From contig NZ_JABUXU010000001.1 in assembly GCF_014897675.1 (NCBI RefSeq), positions 372,001 through 436,000 on the forward strand: 64,000 bases of DNA, given 5' to 3'. The translations under genes and the position numbers were made by a program. This document shows positions 26,803 through 35,393 of this stretch, in pieces. The stretch comes from Advenella sp. FME57 (GTDB lineage: Bacteria > Pseudomonadota > Gammaproteobacteria > Burkholderiales > Burkholderiaceae_B). Within the stretch, counting starts at the first letter, position 1; every line of letters begins with the position of its first letter. The notes below the pieces were generated by a model, which worked only from the letters and a program-made list of their open reading frames with translations, searched no databases and was not told the DNA's origin.

Positions 26803-28722
26803 ATGGATCTGAGCGGATTTGCAGTTCTGTTTCTCAATGGCCTGGCCGGCACCTCTTCGCTATTTATGGTGGCTTGCGGACTATCGCTGATTTTTGGCGT
26901 CAGCCGCATAGTCAACTTTGCCCATGGGTCGTTGTATATGTTCGGCCTGTATGTTGCCTACAGTCTGGCCACGCATTATTTGCCGGCAAGCCCCGGTGGA
27001 TTCTGGCTTGCCGTGCTGCTTGCCGCGCTGCTGGTTGGTGCGCTGGGCGCCATTATCGAGTTGCTGGTGCTCAGACGTATCTACCAGGCACCAGAGCTGT
27101 TCCAATTGCTTGCCACGTTTGCCCTGGTCCTCGTTCTCAGCGATCTGGCGTTGTGGTTGTGGGGCCCCGAAGATCTGCTGGGTCCACAGGCGCCCGGCCT
27201 GGCCAGCTCCATTCCCATTTTCGGTCGGCAATTTCCGACCTATAACCTGCTGCTGATTCTGATCGGCCCGCTTGTGCTGCTATTGCTCTGGTTGCTGCTC
27301 AATCGCACCCGCTGGGGCACGCTCATTCGCGCGGCGACACAGGACAGGCAAATGCTTGAAGCACTGGGCGTCAACCAGAGCTGGCTGTTCACCGGCGTGT
27401 TCGCACTGGGCGCATTTCTTGCCGGCCTGGGTGGCGCGCTGCAGCTTCCCATCGAACCGGCCAGCCTGACCCTGGATTTGTTGACAATTGGCGACGCGTT
27501 TGCCGTGGTGGTCATTGGCGGCATGGGCTCCATTCCCGGCGCTTTTGTCGCCGCGTTTATTATTGCCCAAGTCAAAGCGCTGTGCATTGGGCTGGGAACC
27601 GTACATCTGGCCGGCATTGAGATTGCCCTTCCTCAACTGACCCTGGTGGTCGAATTTCTAATCATGGCCGTTGTACTTATCTTCAAACCCTGGGGCTTGT
27701 TTGGCGCACGCACCGGTACACCGCGCAATGCCGGCGCACCCGAAGCGCCTTACCAGCCGGCAAGCGTGCTGCTCAAAATCATCGGCATATGCGTAATCGC
27801 GATGCTCATTAGCGTGCCCCTGGCGATCGACGCCTTTCCGTATTTGCCGGTGTTGATACAGGATATCCTCATTGCCGTACTCTTTGCCGCAAGCCTGCAT
27901 TTCATCATGGGCGCAGGCGGCATGCACTCCTTTGGCCACGCGGCCTATTATGGGGTGGGCGCCTATGCTGCCGCATTGCTGCTGCAGCGTTATGCCCTTC
28001 CCATGTCCTTTGCTATTGCGCTAGCGCCTTTTGTCGCGGCCATCGCTGCCCTGATCTACGGCTGGTTCTGCGTGCGCCTGTCCGGTATTTATCTTGCCAT
28101 GCTCACGCTGGCATTTGCCCAAATCACTTGGTCCGTGGCTTATCAATGGAATGATGTCACGGGCGGCTCCAACGGACTGATCGGCATCTGGCCGGCCGCC
28201 TGGCTTGAAGACCCGGCCCATTTTTATTACTTTGTACTTGCCACCGTACTGCTGTCCGTACTGGCACTGCGCTGGTTATTGTTTTCACCGCTGGGCTATG
28301 CGCTCAGGGCCAGCCGCGACTCAATGCAACGCAGCGGCGCCATCGGCATCGACAGCATGCGCGTGCAGTGGATTGCATTTGTCATAGCAGGTTTTTTTGC
28401 CGGGCTGGCCGGCGCCCTCTTCGTATTTTCCAAAGGCAGCATCTCACCCGAAGAGCTATACGTGAGCAAATCGATTGACGGCCTTGTCATGGTCCTGCTG
28501 GGCGGTATTCAATCGGTCACCGGCCCCTTAAGCGGCGCAGCGTTTTATGTCTTGCTCCATGACTACATCACAGGGATTACCGAGTACTGGAAAGGGCTGT
28601 TCGGTTTAATTATCCTGTTATTGGTACTGCTGTTTCCGCAAGGCCTGGGTGGCCTTGGAAATCGGGTCGGACAGTGGTTTAGCAGAGAAGGTCGGGCACG
28701 ACCTGCAGGAAGGCAACAATGA
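26803..28722 (+). CDS. fused LivH-LivM ABC permease
   Basis: A 639-residue protein combining both permease subunits of a Liv-type importer. The first about 290 residues are LivH-like (FGVSRIVNFAHGSLYMFG near 30, GALGAIIELLVLRRIY, GDAFAVVVIGGMGSIPGAF near 230). A short linker (RTGTPRNAGAPEAPYQPA) leads into a LivM-like half (HSFGHAAYYGVGAYAAALLL near residue 370, GSNGLIGI, KGSISPEELYVSKSIDGLVMVLLGG near 550). Start at 26803 has AGGA upstream. The stop overlaps the livG start (ATGA). One polypeptide replaces the usual heterodimer; such fusions are known but less common. Confidence 0.92.
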   Translation: MDLSGFAVLFLNGLAGTSSLFMVACGLSLIFGVSRIVNFAHGSLYMFGLYVAYSLATHYLPASPGGFWLAVLLAALLVGALGAIIELLVLRRIYQAPELFQLLATFALVLVLSDLALWLWGPEDLLGPQAPGLASSIPIFGRQFPTYNLLLILIGPLVLLLLWLLLNRTRWGTLIRAATQDRQMLEALGVNQSWLFTGVFALGAFLAGLGGALQLPIEPASLTLDLLTIGDAFAVVVIGGMGSIPGAFVAAFIIAQVKALCIGLGTVHLAGIEIALPQLTLVVEFLIMAVVLIFKPWGLFGARTGTPRNAGAPEAPYQPASVLLKIIGICVIAMLISVPLAIDAFPYLPVLIQDILIAVLFAASLHFIMGAGGMHSFGHAAYYGVGAYAAALLLQRYALPMSFAIALAPFVAAIAALIYGWFCVRLSGIYLAMLTLAFAQITWSVAYQWNDVTGGSNGLIGIWPAAWLEDPAHFYYFVLATVLLSVLALRWLLFSPLGYALRASRDSMQRSGAIGIDSMRVQWIAFVIAGFFAGLAGALFVFSKGSISPEELYVSKSIDGLVMVLLGGIQSVTGPLSGAAFYVLLHDYITGITEYWKGLFGLIILLLVLLFPQGLGGLGNRVGQWFSREGRARPAGRQQ

Positions 28723-29534
28723 ATTTGCTTGAGATCAATCATCTGAGCCGACGCTACGGTGACTTTATTGCCGTGGACGATATCAGCTTTAGTTTGCAGG
28801 CCGGCGAACTGCTGGCGCTGATCGGCCCCAACGGAGCCGGTAAAACGACTACGTTCAATATGATCGGCGGGCAGTTGCCGGTCACGTACGGCAGCATCCT
28901 GCTTGCCGGCGAGTCCATTGCCAATCTGCCGGCAAGACAAATCTGGAAAAAGGGCGTGGGCCGCACCTTTCAGATTGCAGCGACCTTCAGTTCGTTCACC
29001 GTGCTGCAGAACATTCAAAATGCCCTGCTCGCCTATGGACGCCGCACTTATCAAATATGGCAGTCGGCTGACAGGCTGTACCGACAGCAGGCCAGCGCAT
29101 TGCTTGAACAGGTTGGCATGCTCTCGCAGGCAGATCGTCCATGCGCGGAATTGGCTTATGGCGATATCAAACGCGTCGAACTTGCCATGGCGCTGGCCAG
29201 TGAACCCAGGCTCCTGCTGATGGATGAACCCACCGCAGGTATGGCTCCCCGCGAGCGACAGGAGTTGATGACATTAACGCGTGACATCGCCCAGGCGCGC
29301 AATACCGCTGTATTGTTTACTGAACACAGTATGGATGTGGTGTTTGGATTTGCCGACAGAATACTGGTGCTGGCCCGTGGCCAGCTGATTGCGCAAGGCA
29401 CCCCGCGCGAAATCCGCGATGATCCCAAAGTCCGGCAGGTATATTTCGGTACGGGCTTAAATCTGCAACAAGACACCAGCCGGCCCTCCCCTTCGAGCCT
29501 TGGGACAGATACAGCAGACGGAGCACGCCCATGA
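28719..29534 (+). CDS. livG: Liv-type ABC ATPase (LivG-like)
   Basis: A 271-residue ABC ATPase of the LivG type. Features are Walker A GPNGAGKTTTF (near residue 37), the Q-loop in GRTFQIAATF, and a signature with LivG-style LAYGDIKRVELA in place of LSGGQ. Walker B is LLLMDEPTAGMAP (near 165), and the switch His is in FTEHSMDVVFG. A 30-residue Ser/Pro/Thr-rich tail extends beyond the usual C terminus. ATGA overlaps at both ends show tight translational coupling with the permease and livF. Confidence 0.94.
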   Translation: MNLLEINHLSRRYGDFIAVDDISFSLQAGELLALIGPNGAGKTTTFNMIGGQLPVTYGSILLAGESIANLPARQIWKKGVGRTFQIAATFSSFTVLQNIQNALLAYGRRTYQIWQSADRLYRQQASALLEQVGMLSQADRPCAELAYGDIKRVELAMALASEPRLLLMDEPTAGMAPRERQELMTLTRDIAQARNTAVLFTEHSMDVVFGFADRILVLARGQLIAQGTPREIRDDPKVRQVYFGTGLNLQQDTSRPSPSSLGTDTADGARP

Positions 29535-30289
29535 CCCGTTTATTGCCCTCTGCTCAGCCGGGTCAACAGCAAGCGCTATTGCAGGTGCAGAATCTGAACG
29601 CCTGGTATGGTGCGGCCCACATCCTGTTTGATATCAACCTGACTGTCAGAAAAGGCGAAGTGGTAGCCCTGATGGGCCGCAACGGCGCCGGCAAATCTAC
29701 GACCATTGAAAGCATCATGGGGCTGGTAAACCACCATGGCATCATTCAGTTTATGGGACACGATATTGCTGCCTGCAAGCCACATCAGATTGCCCGCGCC
29801 GGGATCGGTTTCGTCCCTGAAGAGAGACGGATTTTTGCCGATCTGAGTGTCATGGAAAATCTGGATACCGGCAGACAGCCACCGCGCGTCTGGCCGGATG
29901 GCCAGGCAGTGGCTCACTGGTCGGTCGAATCGATTTTTGCGTTGTTTCCAAATCTGGCCGACATGCGTACGCGTCGCGGAGGACAAATGAGTGGCGGCGA
30001 ACAACAAATGCTTGCAGTAGCGCGCACGCTGATGGGCAACCCTTACCTGCTGCTGCTGGACGAACCCTCCGAAGGCGTGGCCCCCATTGTGGTCGAACAG
30101 ATGATAAAGATGGTGCTTGCCTTAAAGGAGCAGGGAGTAAGCATTCTATTGTCTGAACAGAACATGAATTTCGCCCAACAGGTGTGCGATCGGGTTTACA
30201 TCCTGGAAAAAGGCCAAATCAAATACGAGAACACCATGGACGCACTATCCCATGACGTGCAGGCAAAAGCAAATTTTCTGGCGGTCTGA
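29531..30289 (+). CDS. livF: Liv-type ABC ATPase (LivF-like)
   Basis: A 252-residue ABC ATPase, partner of the LivG-like subunit. Features are LNAWYGAAHILFDINL near the start, Walker A GRNGAGKSTTI (near residue 45), signature MSGGEQQMLAVARTL, Walker B LLLLDEPSEGVAP and switch-His region SEQNMNFAQQV, in which His is replaced by Gln or Asn as is usual in LivF. It is the last gene of the importer operon; no clear terminator follows. Confidence 0.94.
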   Translation: MTRLLPSAQPGQQQALLQVQNLNAWYGAAHILFDINLTVRKGEVVALMGRNGAGKSTTIESIMGLVNHHGIIQFMGHDIAACKPHQIARAGIGFVPEERRIFADLSVMENLDTGRQPPRVWPDGQAVAHWSVESIFALFPNLADMRTRRGGQMSGGEQQMLAVARTLMGNPYLLLLDEPSEGVAPIVVEQMIKMVLALKEQGVSILLSEQNMNFAQQVCDRVYILEKGQIKYENTMDALSHDVQAKANFLAV

Positions 30290-30398
30290 GACAAGCGCCA
30301 CCAGCAGCAACGCAGATTCCGGTTTACCTTTACGCTCGCAATGACTGCCGCAGGCGCGTGTCTGCATGTGTTCTGCCTAAGAGCAATAGCACGGGCTA

Positions 30399-30407
30399 TG
30401 TTATAAT
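30399..30407 (+). promoter_or_regulatory. extended -10 promoter of fnr
   Basis: TGTTATAAT, an extended -10 element (TGn plus consensus TATAAT at 30402-30407), lies about 200 bases before the fnr start. I see no FNR box here, so autoregulation is not indicated. The leader of about 190 bases has no other gene. Confidence 0.6.
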
Positions 30408-30605
30408 ATGTAAGAAAGATATATGAATAAAAATCCGGGGGTTACGCGAATAATCCCTCTTGCATTGCACGTTGTGACGGCTACCCGCTGTTCGTGTAGT
30501 GTCGTGTCGCTGCAAGCCACCAATCCGGCTGCAATACCCGATCATAAAACTACAATTTACCGCCGCTCCGGCATTTCCGATTGCTATCTAGGTCACGCGC
30601 ATACC

Positions 30606-31364
30606 ATGATTAAACATCAGCTTCTAAACAAGGATTCCGTTTACTGCAATACTTGTGTGCTGGGGCATATTTGCGTACCGCAGGGGCTCAATGCACAAGA
30701 TGCGACACGACTGAACGAGTTGGTCAAGGAACGCATCCGTATCCCCAAAGGCACCCTCTTTTTTAAGGCAGGCGATAGGCTCACGGCCCTGTACGCTATC
30801 CGCTCCGGATCCATGAAACTGCAACTGGAAAACGAATCCGGCCACATGCAGATTACCGGTTTTGTCTTTGCAGGAGAAATTATCGGTCTTGATGCCCTTG
30901 CAGAAAACGTGCATGTTTCCAACGCCATTGCCATGGAAGATACAGAGGTTTGTGTGATCCGCATGAGCGATCTGAGTTATCTGTCCAAGGAAATTCCGGC
31001 ACTGGCCTATCGTGTCACGCGCCTGATGAGCCAGGAAATTTCGCGCTCGCACAGCATGGTTCTGTCGCTGGGGGCCATGCGTTCCGAACAAAGGCTTGCT
31101 GCATTCCTGATCAATTTGTCGCAGCGCTTCTCCTGCCTGGGCTATTCCGGCAGCGAGTATGTGCTTCGCATGAGCCGTGAGGAAATCGGCAACTATCTGG
31201 GTCTGACGCTTGAAACGGTCAGCCGCCTGCTGTCGCGATTTGCCAAGGAAGGACTGATCCGTATCCATCAGCGTGAAGTACGAATTCTGGACTTCAATGG
31301 TCTGCAGACGTTAATTCAAAACGAGAATATGCACCGTGCGGACTTGCGCAAGGCGCTTGCCTGA
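30606..31364 (+). CDS. fnr: FNR-family oxygen-sensing regulator
   Basis: A 252-residue CRP/FNR regulator. Cysteines at 14, 17, 23 and 116 have exactly the spacing of the [4Fe-4S] ligands of E. coli FNR (20, 23, 29, 122), so it should sense oxygen by cluster loss. A cyclic-nucleotide-fold domain (residues about 35-150) is followed by a dimerisation helix and a helix-turn-helix whose recognition helix LETVSRLLSRF holds the E--SR residues that read TTGAT half-sites. Start at 30606 matches family length. The frame stays open 61 codons upstream, but that part is not FNR-like. It lies next to the cbb3 cluster, which carries two perfect FNR boxes. Confidence 0.95.
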   Translation: MIKHQLLNKDSVYCNTCVLGHICVPQGLNAQDATRLNELVKERIRIPKGTLFFKAGDRLTALYAIRSGSMKLQLENESGHMQITGFVFAGEIIGLDALAENVHVSNAIAMEDTEVCVIRMSDLSYLSKEIPALAYRVTRLMSQEISRSHSMVLSLGAMRSEQRLAAFLINLSQRFSCLGYSGSEYVLRMSREEIGNYLGLTLETVSRLLSRFAKEGLIRIHQREVRILDFNGLQTLIQNENMHRADLRKALA

Positions 31365-31604
31365 ACGAGCCCGTCCTGCGAGCATCAGGCCAATCATGGC
31401 AGCCGGCATTCTCACCGCATCCCGAAGCAGCTAAACGGTCGAATGCAGGAAAGCGGCCGTTCAGGCGCCGGGGAACGGCCATTGGGGTTTGACAACCAGC
31501 CAAAATCCAGACGCTCATCAACAATGCATGACGGCCCAAACAGTAACCGCAACAGCCGGCCAATGCTGCGCCCCGATGCAGGGATTGAACCCTGTGCTAA
31601 GCAA
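31365..31604. other. gene-free convergent interval
   Basis: 240 bases between the 3' ends of fnr and the cco cluster. A GGCCGTT/AACGGCC stem (near 31456-31482) could act as a terminator but lacks a T run. A T-arm-like hairpin (31579-31594) is present without the rest of a tRNA. Confidence 0.4.
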
Positions 31605-31859
31605 TTAATCGTCCAGTTCGGTTTGCCTGGAAAACAGCGATAGATTATTACCGCTGTTGGCCATGAAAAAACTAAGTGTACTGGAGAAGGCGGCGGTCAG
31701 CCAGAAGAGGAAAAAACCGGCTGCATAGGCCAGTTCACTTGATATGCGGATGTGCCCGAACAAGGGAATATCCCGGGGATCAACCAATGCAAATACCACC
31801 CCGCTGGCAAATCCAGCAGCAAGAAACGACGGCCAAAATATCCACATAACAGTACGCAT
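31605..31859 (-). CDS. small two-segment membrane protein of the cbb3 cluster (hypothetical)
   Basis: An 84-residue protein with two hydrophobic segments (MWIFWPSFLAAGFASGVVFALV, residues about 5-26, and ELAYAAGFFLFWLTAAFSSTLSFFM, about 43-67). The ATG at 31859 has GGGAG seven bases upstream and begins two bases after the fixH-like stop, so it belongs to the cco operon as its last gene. I do not recognise a family. Placement suggests a role in cbb3 oxidase assembly or stability, but that is inference. Confidence 0.75.
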   Translation of the reverse strand: MRTVMWIFWPSFLAAGFASGVVFALVDPRDIPLFGHIRISSELAYAAGFFLFWLTAAFSSTLSFFMANSGNNLSLFSRQTELDD

Positions 31860-31861
31860 GA

Positions 31862-32095
31862 TCACTCCCGCTTGACGTTGCTGCGGGCTACCGGAACCAA
31901 CGGCCCGGTCCCTTCGCGAATCACCACCAGTCCCTGCTTGCGGGCATCCAGTCGCACATCGCGGTCGGGATTATTCTGAAACGCCAGGACAATGGTAATC
32001 ACGCAACCTATAATGGCCAAAAAGGGACCGGCCATCAGTAGCCACGGCCAAGGCTCCCTATACCACGGTCCGCTATCTCGTTCCTGCTGTTGCAT
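31862..32095 (-). CDS. fixH: short FixH/CcoH-like protein
   Basis: A 77-residue membrane protein. The N-terminal part (WYREPWPWLLMAGPFLAIIGCVITIVLA) matches the single membrane segment of FixH/CcoH, which associates with cbb3 oxidase during assembly, but the roughly 80-residue periplasmic domain of longer FixH proteins is missing and replaced by a short basic tail (DARKQGLVVIREG). Start ATG at 32095 has AAGGAG seven bases upstream; a TTG further upstream is less likely. It sits between ccoG and a small membrane gene. A minimal FixH is possible, as is a diverged CcoH-type protein. Confidence 0.7.
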   Translation of the reverse strand: MQQQERDSGPWYREPWPWLLMAGPFLAIIGCVITIVLAFQNNPDRDVRLDARKQGLVVIREGTGPLVPVARSNVKRE

Positions 32096-32109
32096 CCTTA
32101 TGCTCCTTG

Positions 32110-33606
32110 TCAATTAGGGACAAAAAAAGTTGTATCTTGTTGAGCCGATAACGTGCCTTCGGTCTTATCCGTGTTTTCAATATGCAGGGTCAATGGATGC
32201 AATCCCCTGGCCGAGTCCTGTACCGGTACGCGAATGACCATGGGCACCCATTGATTGGAAAAAGCCGGCACGTCGATTTGTTGCCCACCCTCTTCTCCGA
32301 CCAATACAGTCACTTGCGGGATATCACTGGAAGTGGCTTTGAGGACAAATTTCTGATCTTTTTCCGACATATTGATGACCTGAATGCGATAGATATTCTC
32401 GATCATTCCACCCGGTATCTCCCGTCCGAGCACGCCACGATCCCGTACGATATCGACCCTTAACGGCGAACGCAGCGAGAGCGAAACCAGCAAGCCGATA
32501 ATGAAGATGCTCAGCAACGCGATGTAAACATAAATGCGGGGCTTGAACAAACGCTTGCGGGCCTGTTTCCTGTCGAGCCTATCGAGCATGCCGCTTTCGG
32601 ATGTATAGCGGATCAACCCGCGCGGATAATTCATTTTGTCCATCACCTGATCACAGGCGTCGATACAGGCGCCGCAGCCTATGCACATATACTGCAGACC
32701 GTCTCTGATGTCGATTCCGGTCGGACAGACCTGCACACAGATCGTACAGTCAACGCAATCGCCCAGGCCTGCCTGGCTGGGAATGATTTTCTTGGAGCGA
32801 CGACCCCGCGGTTCGCCGCGAATCCGGTCATAGGTCACGACAAACGTGTCCTTGTCGACCATCACGCTTTGAAAGCGGGCATAGGGGCACATATATTTAC
32901 AGACGGACTCCCGCATAAAACCGGCGTTGCCCCAGGTTGCAAAGGAATAAAAGATCATCCAGAACCACTGCCAGAAGCTGAGTTCGAAATGCAGGAGCTC
33001 AACGCCCAGCTCCCGAATGGGCGAGAAATAGCCAATGAAAGTCGAGCCGGTCCACCAGGCCACCGCTATCCATAAAAAATGCTTGGCGGCTTTTACCCTG
33101 AACTTGCGCCAGCTCATTGGAGACTCATCGAGCCTGATACGGGCAACGCGGTCACCTTCGATCTTGCGCTCTATCCACATGAAAATTTCGGTATAGACCG
33201 TTTGCGGACAGGCATATCCACAAAACAGCCGGCCGGCAAGCGCTGTAAACAGAAAAAGCCCATAGGCCGAAATGATCAGGATAATTGCCAGATAGAACAC
33301 ATCCTGCGGCCAGAGCACAATCCCAAAGATATAGAACTTGCGCTCTGCCAGATCGAACAACACCGCCTGGCGTCCATTCCATTGAAGCCAGGGCAAACCA
33401 TAGAAAACCGCCTGCGTGGCAAGCACCAGAATAATCCGCCATTTGGCAAACACGCCGTTCACGGAGCGTGGATATATTTTTGCGCGGATCTCCTCGACCT
33501 GCATACTGCTGTCGTCGGCAGAGACAGCCCGGGCCGGGACCAATCTTGGTGGTTGCCAGGCAGGCTCATCCTGATTGGCAGACTGCTCTGGTTGCTTATC
33601 AGACAT
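32110..33606 (-). CDS. ccoG: cbb3 oxidase accessory protein CcoG (FixG/RdxA)
   Basis: A 498-residue membrane iron-sulfur protein used in copper delivery to cbb3 oxidase (Cu2+ reduction). N-terminal membrane segments include the CGYACPQTVYTEIFMWIER block. There are two 4Fe-4S ferredoxin motifs (CVDCTICVQVCPTGIDIRDG, then CIGCGACIDACDQVMDKM, residues about 265-310), one more membrane segment (VYIALLSIFIIGLLVSLSL) and a C-terminal periplasmic Ig-like domain. Located immediately after ccoP in ccoNOQP-G order. Confidence 0.96.
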   Translation of the reverse strand: MSDKQPEQSANQDEPAWQPPRLVPARAVSADDSSMQVEEIRAKIYPRSVNGVFAKWRIILVLATQAVFYGLPWLQWNGRQAVLFDLAERKFYIFGIVLWPQDVFYLAIILIISAYGLFLFTALAGRLFCGYACPQTVYTEIFMWIERKIEGDRVARIRLDESPMSWRKFRVKAAKHFLWIAVAWWTGSTFIGYFSPIRELGVELLHFELSFWQWFWMIFYSFATWGNAGFMRESVCKYMCPYARFQSVMVDKDTFVVTYDRIRGEPRGRRSKKIIPSQAGLGDCVDCTICVQVCPTGIDIRDGLQYMCIGCGACIDACDQVMDKMNYPRGLIRYTSESGMLDRLDRKQARKRLFKPRIYVYIALLSIFIIGLLVSLSLRSPLRVDIVRDRGVLGREIPGGMIENIYRIQVINMSEKDQKFVLKATSSDIPQVTVLVGEEGGQQIDVPAFSNQWVPMVIRVPVQDSARGLHPLTLHIENTDKTEGTLSAQQDTTFFVPN

Positions 33607-33630
33607 GATTGTCGATTCTTCTATGCGTGA

Positions 33631-34533
33631 TTATTTGTTGGATAAGCCCCAAACATATGCGGCCAGAATACGGATCTGATCTTCAGACAAAATATGTTTC
33701 TGTGCCGGCATCACACCCTGGCGCCCGTGCAGAATCGTATTGACAATGGTCTCCCGGGAGCTGCCGCCGAGCCAGATCGCATCGGTCAGGTTGGGCGCAC
33801 CCAACGCCTGGTTTCCCTTGGCATCCATGCCATGACAGGCGAAACATACCTTTTTGTACCCTGCCTGCCCGGCGGCCAGCAGCGTCGGATCACTGGCCAG
33901 ACCGGAAAGAGAACGCACATAGTTGGCAATTTCATTGGCCTCTGAGGGTGTAATGGCCGCAGCAAGGGGCGCCATTACACCATGACGACCTTCTGTGATG
34001 GATTTGACAATCACCTCGGGTGTGCCACCGTAGAGCCAGTCGCTGTCGGCCAGATTGGGAAAGTTGGGCGCGCCTTTGGCATCAGAACCATGACATTGCG
34101 CACAGTTGTTCAGAAAGAGCCGCTTGCCGATGGCATTTGCCTCGGGATTGGCCGCGAGTTCCTGAACAGATAAGGCTGAAAATTTGTCAAATAATGGTTT
34201 GATTTGCGCCGCCTGTTCCTCGCGCTCGGCGACAACCTGCTTGGCAGAGGTAAATCCGAGCAGGCCTGGATAGGAACCGAGCGCCGGATACAACAACATG
34301 ATTCCCAGTGCGATCACGCAAAGCCCCAGATACATAACCGTCCACCAGCGCGGAACGGGATTATTGAGTTCGCGCAGGTCTTCGTCCCAGACATGGCCCG
34401 TATCTTCGACCTGCGGCGTTGCGCTCTTGAGCCATCGACGCTGGGTAAACAGCAGCCACACGCACCATGCTACCCCAGCCAAAGACACGATGGCAATGTA
34501 ATAACTCCAAGAATTACTGAAAAAATCACTCAT
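33631..34533 (-). CDS. ccoP: cbb3 oxidase diheme subunit III
   Basis: A 300-residue membrane-anchored diheme cytochrome c that passes electrons to CcoO/CcoN. Two membrane segments (about residues 10-30 and 63-85) are followed by two cytochrome c domains with heme motifs CAQCH (near 142) and CFACH (near 232) and axial Met regions (HGVMAPL and QGVMPAQ). Its ATG overlaps the ccoQ stop (ATGA). Confidence 0.97.
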   Translation of the reverse strand: MSDFFSNSWSYYIAIVSLAGVAWCVWLLFTQRRWLKSATPQVEDTGHVWDEDLRELNNPVPRWWTVMYLGLCVIALGIMLLYPALGSYPGLLGFTSAKQVVAEREEQAAQIKPLFDKFSALSVQELAANPEANAIGKRLFLNNCAQCHGSDAKGAPNFPNLADSDWLYGGTPEVIVKSITEGRHGVMAPLAAAITPSEANEIANYVRSLSGLASDPTLLAAGQAGYKKVCFACHGMDAKGNQALGAPNLTDAIWLGGSSRETIVNTILHGRQGVMPAQKHILSEDQIRILAAYVWGLSNK

Positions 34534-34700
34534 TTTTTATACCCTTCACCACGAGTTGTCGTTGCTTCGTCAGGGACGGCAAACGGCAGATGCGCTGCCT
34601 GTTCGTTATCACTCACACGATGCCTGGACCAGGCCCAGGCAATGATTCCGAAAAACGTCATAATGGATACGATGGTCATGATCCCGATTACGATGTCCAT
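34530..34700 (-). CDS. ccoQ: cbb3 oxidase small subunit CcoQ
   Basis: A 56-residue single-pass protein with one hydrophobic segment (IGIMTIVSIMTFFGIIAWAW, residues about 5-24) and a hydrophilic tail (FAVPDEATTTRGEGYKK), as in CcoQ/FixQ, which stabilises the oxidase. The position between ccoO and ccoP, with stop overlapping the ccoP start, makes the assignment firm despite its size. Confidence 0.93.
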   Translation of the reverse strand: MDIVIGIMTIVSIMTFFGIIAWAWSRHRVSDNEQAAHLPFAVPDEATTTRGEGYKK

Positions 34701-34723
34701 GTGTTCACCTTCCCCGTTCTGGT

Positions 34724-35383
34724 CTAGTTGGACGCTGTTGCGTCTTGCTCACGCATTGCAGCCAGGTATCCCACGCCCAGGCTTTGCAGATAGGCAATAA
34801 TGGCGTCCTCTTCGGTTTTGCCCTTGAGCGCGGCCGGTGCGTCGTTAATTTGTTGATCGGTATACGGCACGCCCAGGGTACGCAATGCCTTCATGCGCGC
34901 CTGAATATTTTCATTGGACACATCCTTGTTCTGCAGCCAGTAGTAGCCCGGCATATTGGATTCCTTCACCACGTCACGCGGGTTGCGCAAGTGGATACGG
35001 TGCCATTCATCCGAGTAGCGTCCGCCAACCCGGGCAAGATCGGGTCCGGTACGTTTGGACCCCCACAGAAACGGATGGTCATAAACGAACTCGCCGGCTA
35101 CCGAATAAGGGCCGTAGCGGGACACCTCGGACTGCAGCGTCCGGATCTGCTGAGAATGGCAGCCGACACAGCCTTCCTTGATGTAGACGTCCCGACCGAT
35201 GATCTGCAGTGCCTGCAGGGGCTCAACACCGGGCGCCGCCTTGGTGGTGTAATGCTGGAAAAACAGTGGCACGATTTGCACCAGACCGGCAACGGCAACG
35301 ACGAGGATCGAAAAGATAATCAGAAGCCCGACGTTTTTTTCCAGTGTTTCATGGGTAAACAAACGCTTTTTTTGATTCGTCAT
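34724..35383 (-). CDS. ccoO: cbb3 oxidase monoheme subunit II
   Basis: A 219-residue membrane-anchored cytochrome c subunit. The N-terminal anchor ([21 protein letters not shown]) is followed by a periplasmic heme domain with the motif [13 protein letters not shown] near residue 70 and an axial Met in SNMPGYYWL. The start at 35383 has an AAGAGA Shine-Dalgarno; the upstream extension lies within the end of ccoN. Ten bases after ccoN, same operon. Confidence 0.97.
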   Translation of the reverse strand: MTNQKKRLFTHETLEKNVGLLIIFSILVVAVAGLVQIVPLFFQHYTTKAAPGVEPLQALQIIGRDVYIKEGCVGCHSQQIRTLQSEVSRYGPYSVAGEFVYDHPFLWGSKRTGPDLARVGGRYSDEWHRIHLRNPRDVVKESNMPGYYWLQNKDVSNENIQARMKALRTLGVPYTDQQINDAPAALKGKTEEDAIIAYLQSLGVGYLAAMREQDATASN

Positions 35384-35393
35384 GATAAATCTC

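Noticed and set aside
30423-30605. 61-codon N-terminal extension of FNR
   Set aside because: The extension is unlike FNR, and starting at 30606 gives family length and exact cysteine spacing from the N terminus.
31579-31594. tRNA-like T arm (CAGGG TTCAATC CCTG on the minus strand)
   Set aside because: No D arm, anticodon arm or acceptor pairing in the flanks; a chance hairpin or, less likely, a tRNA remnant.
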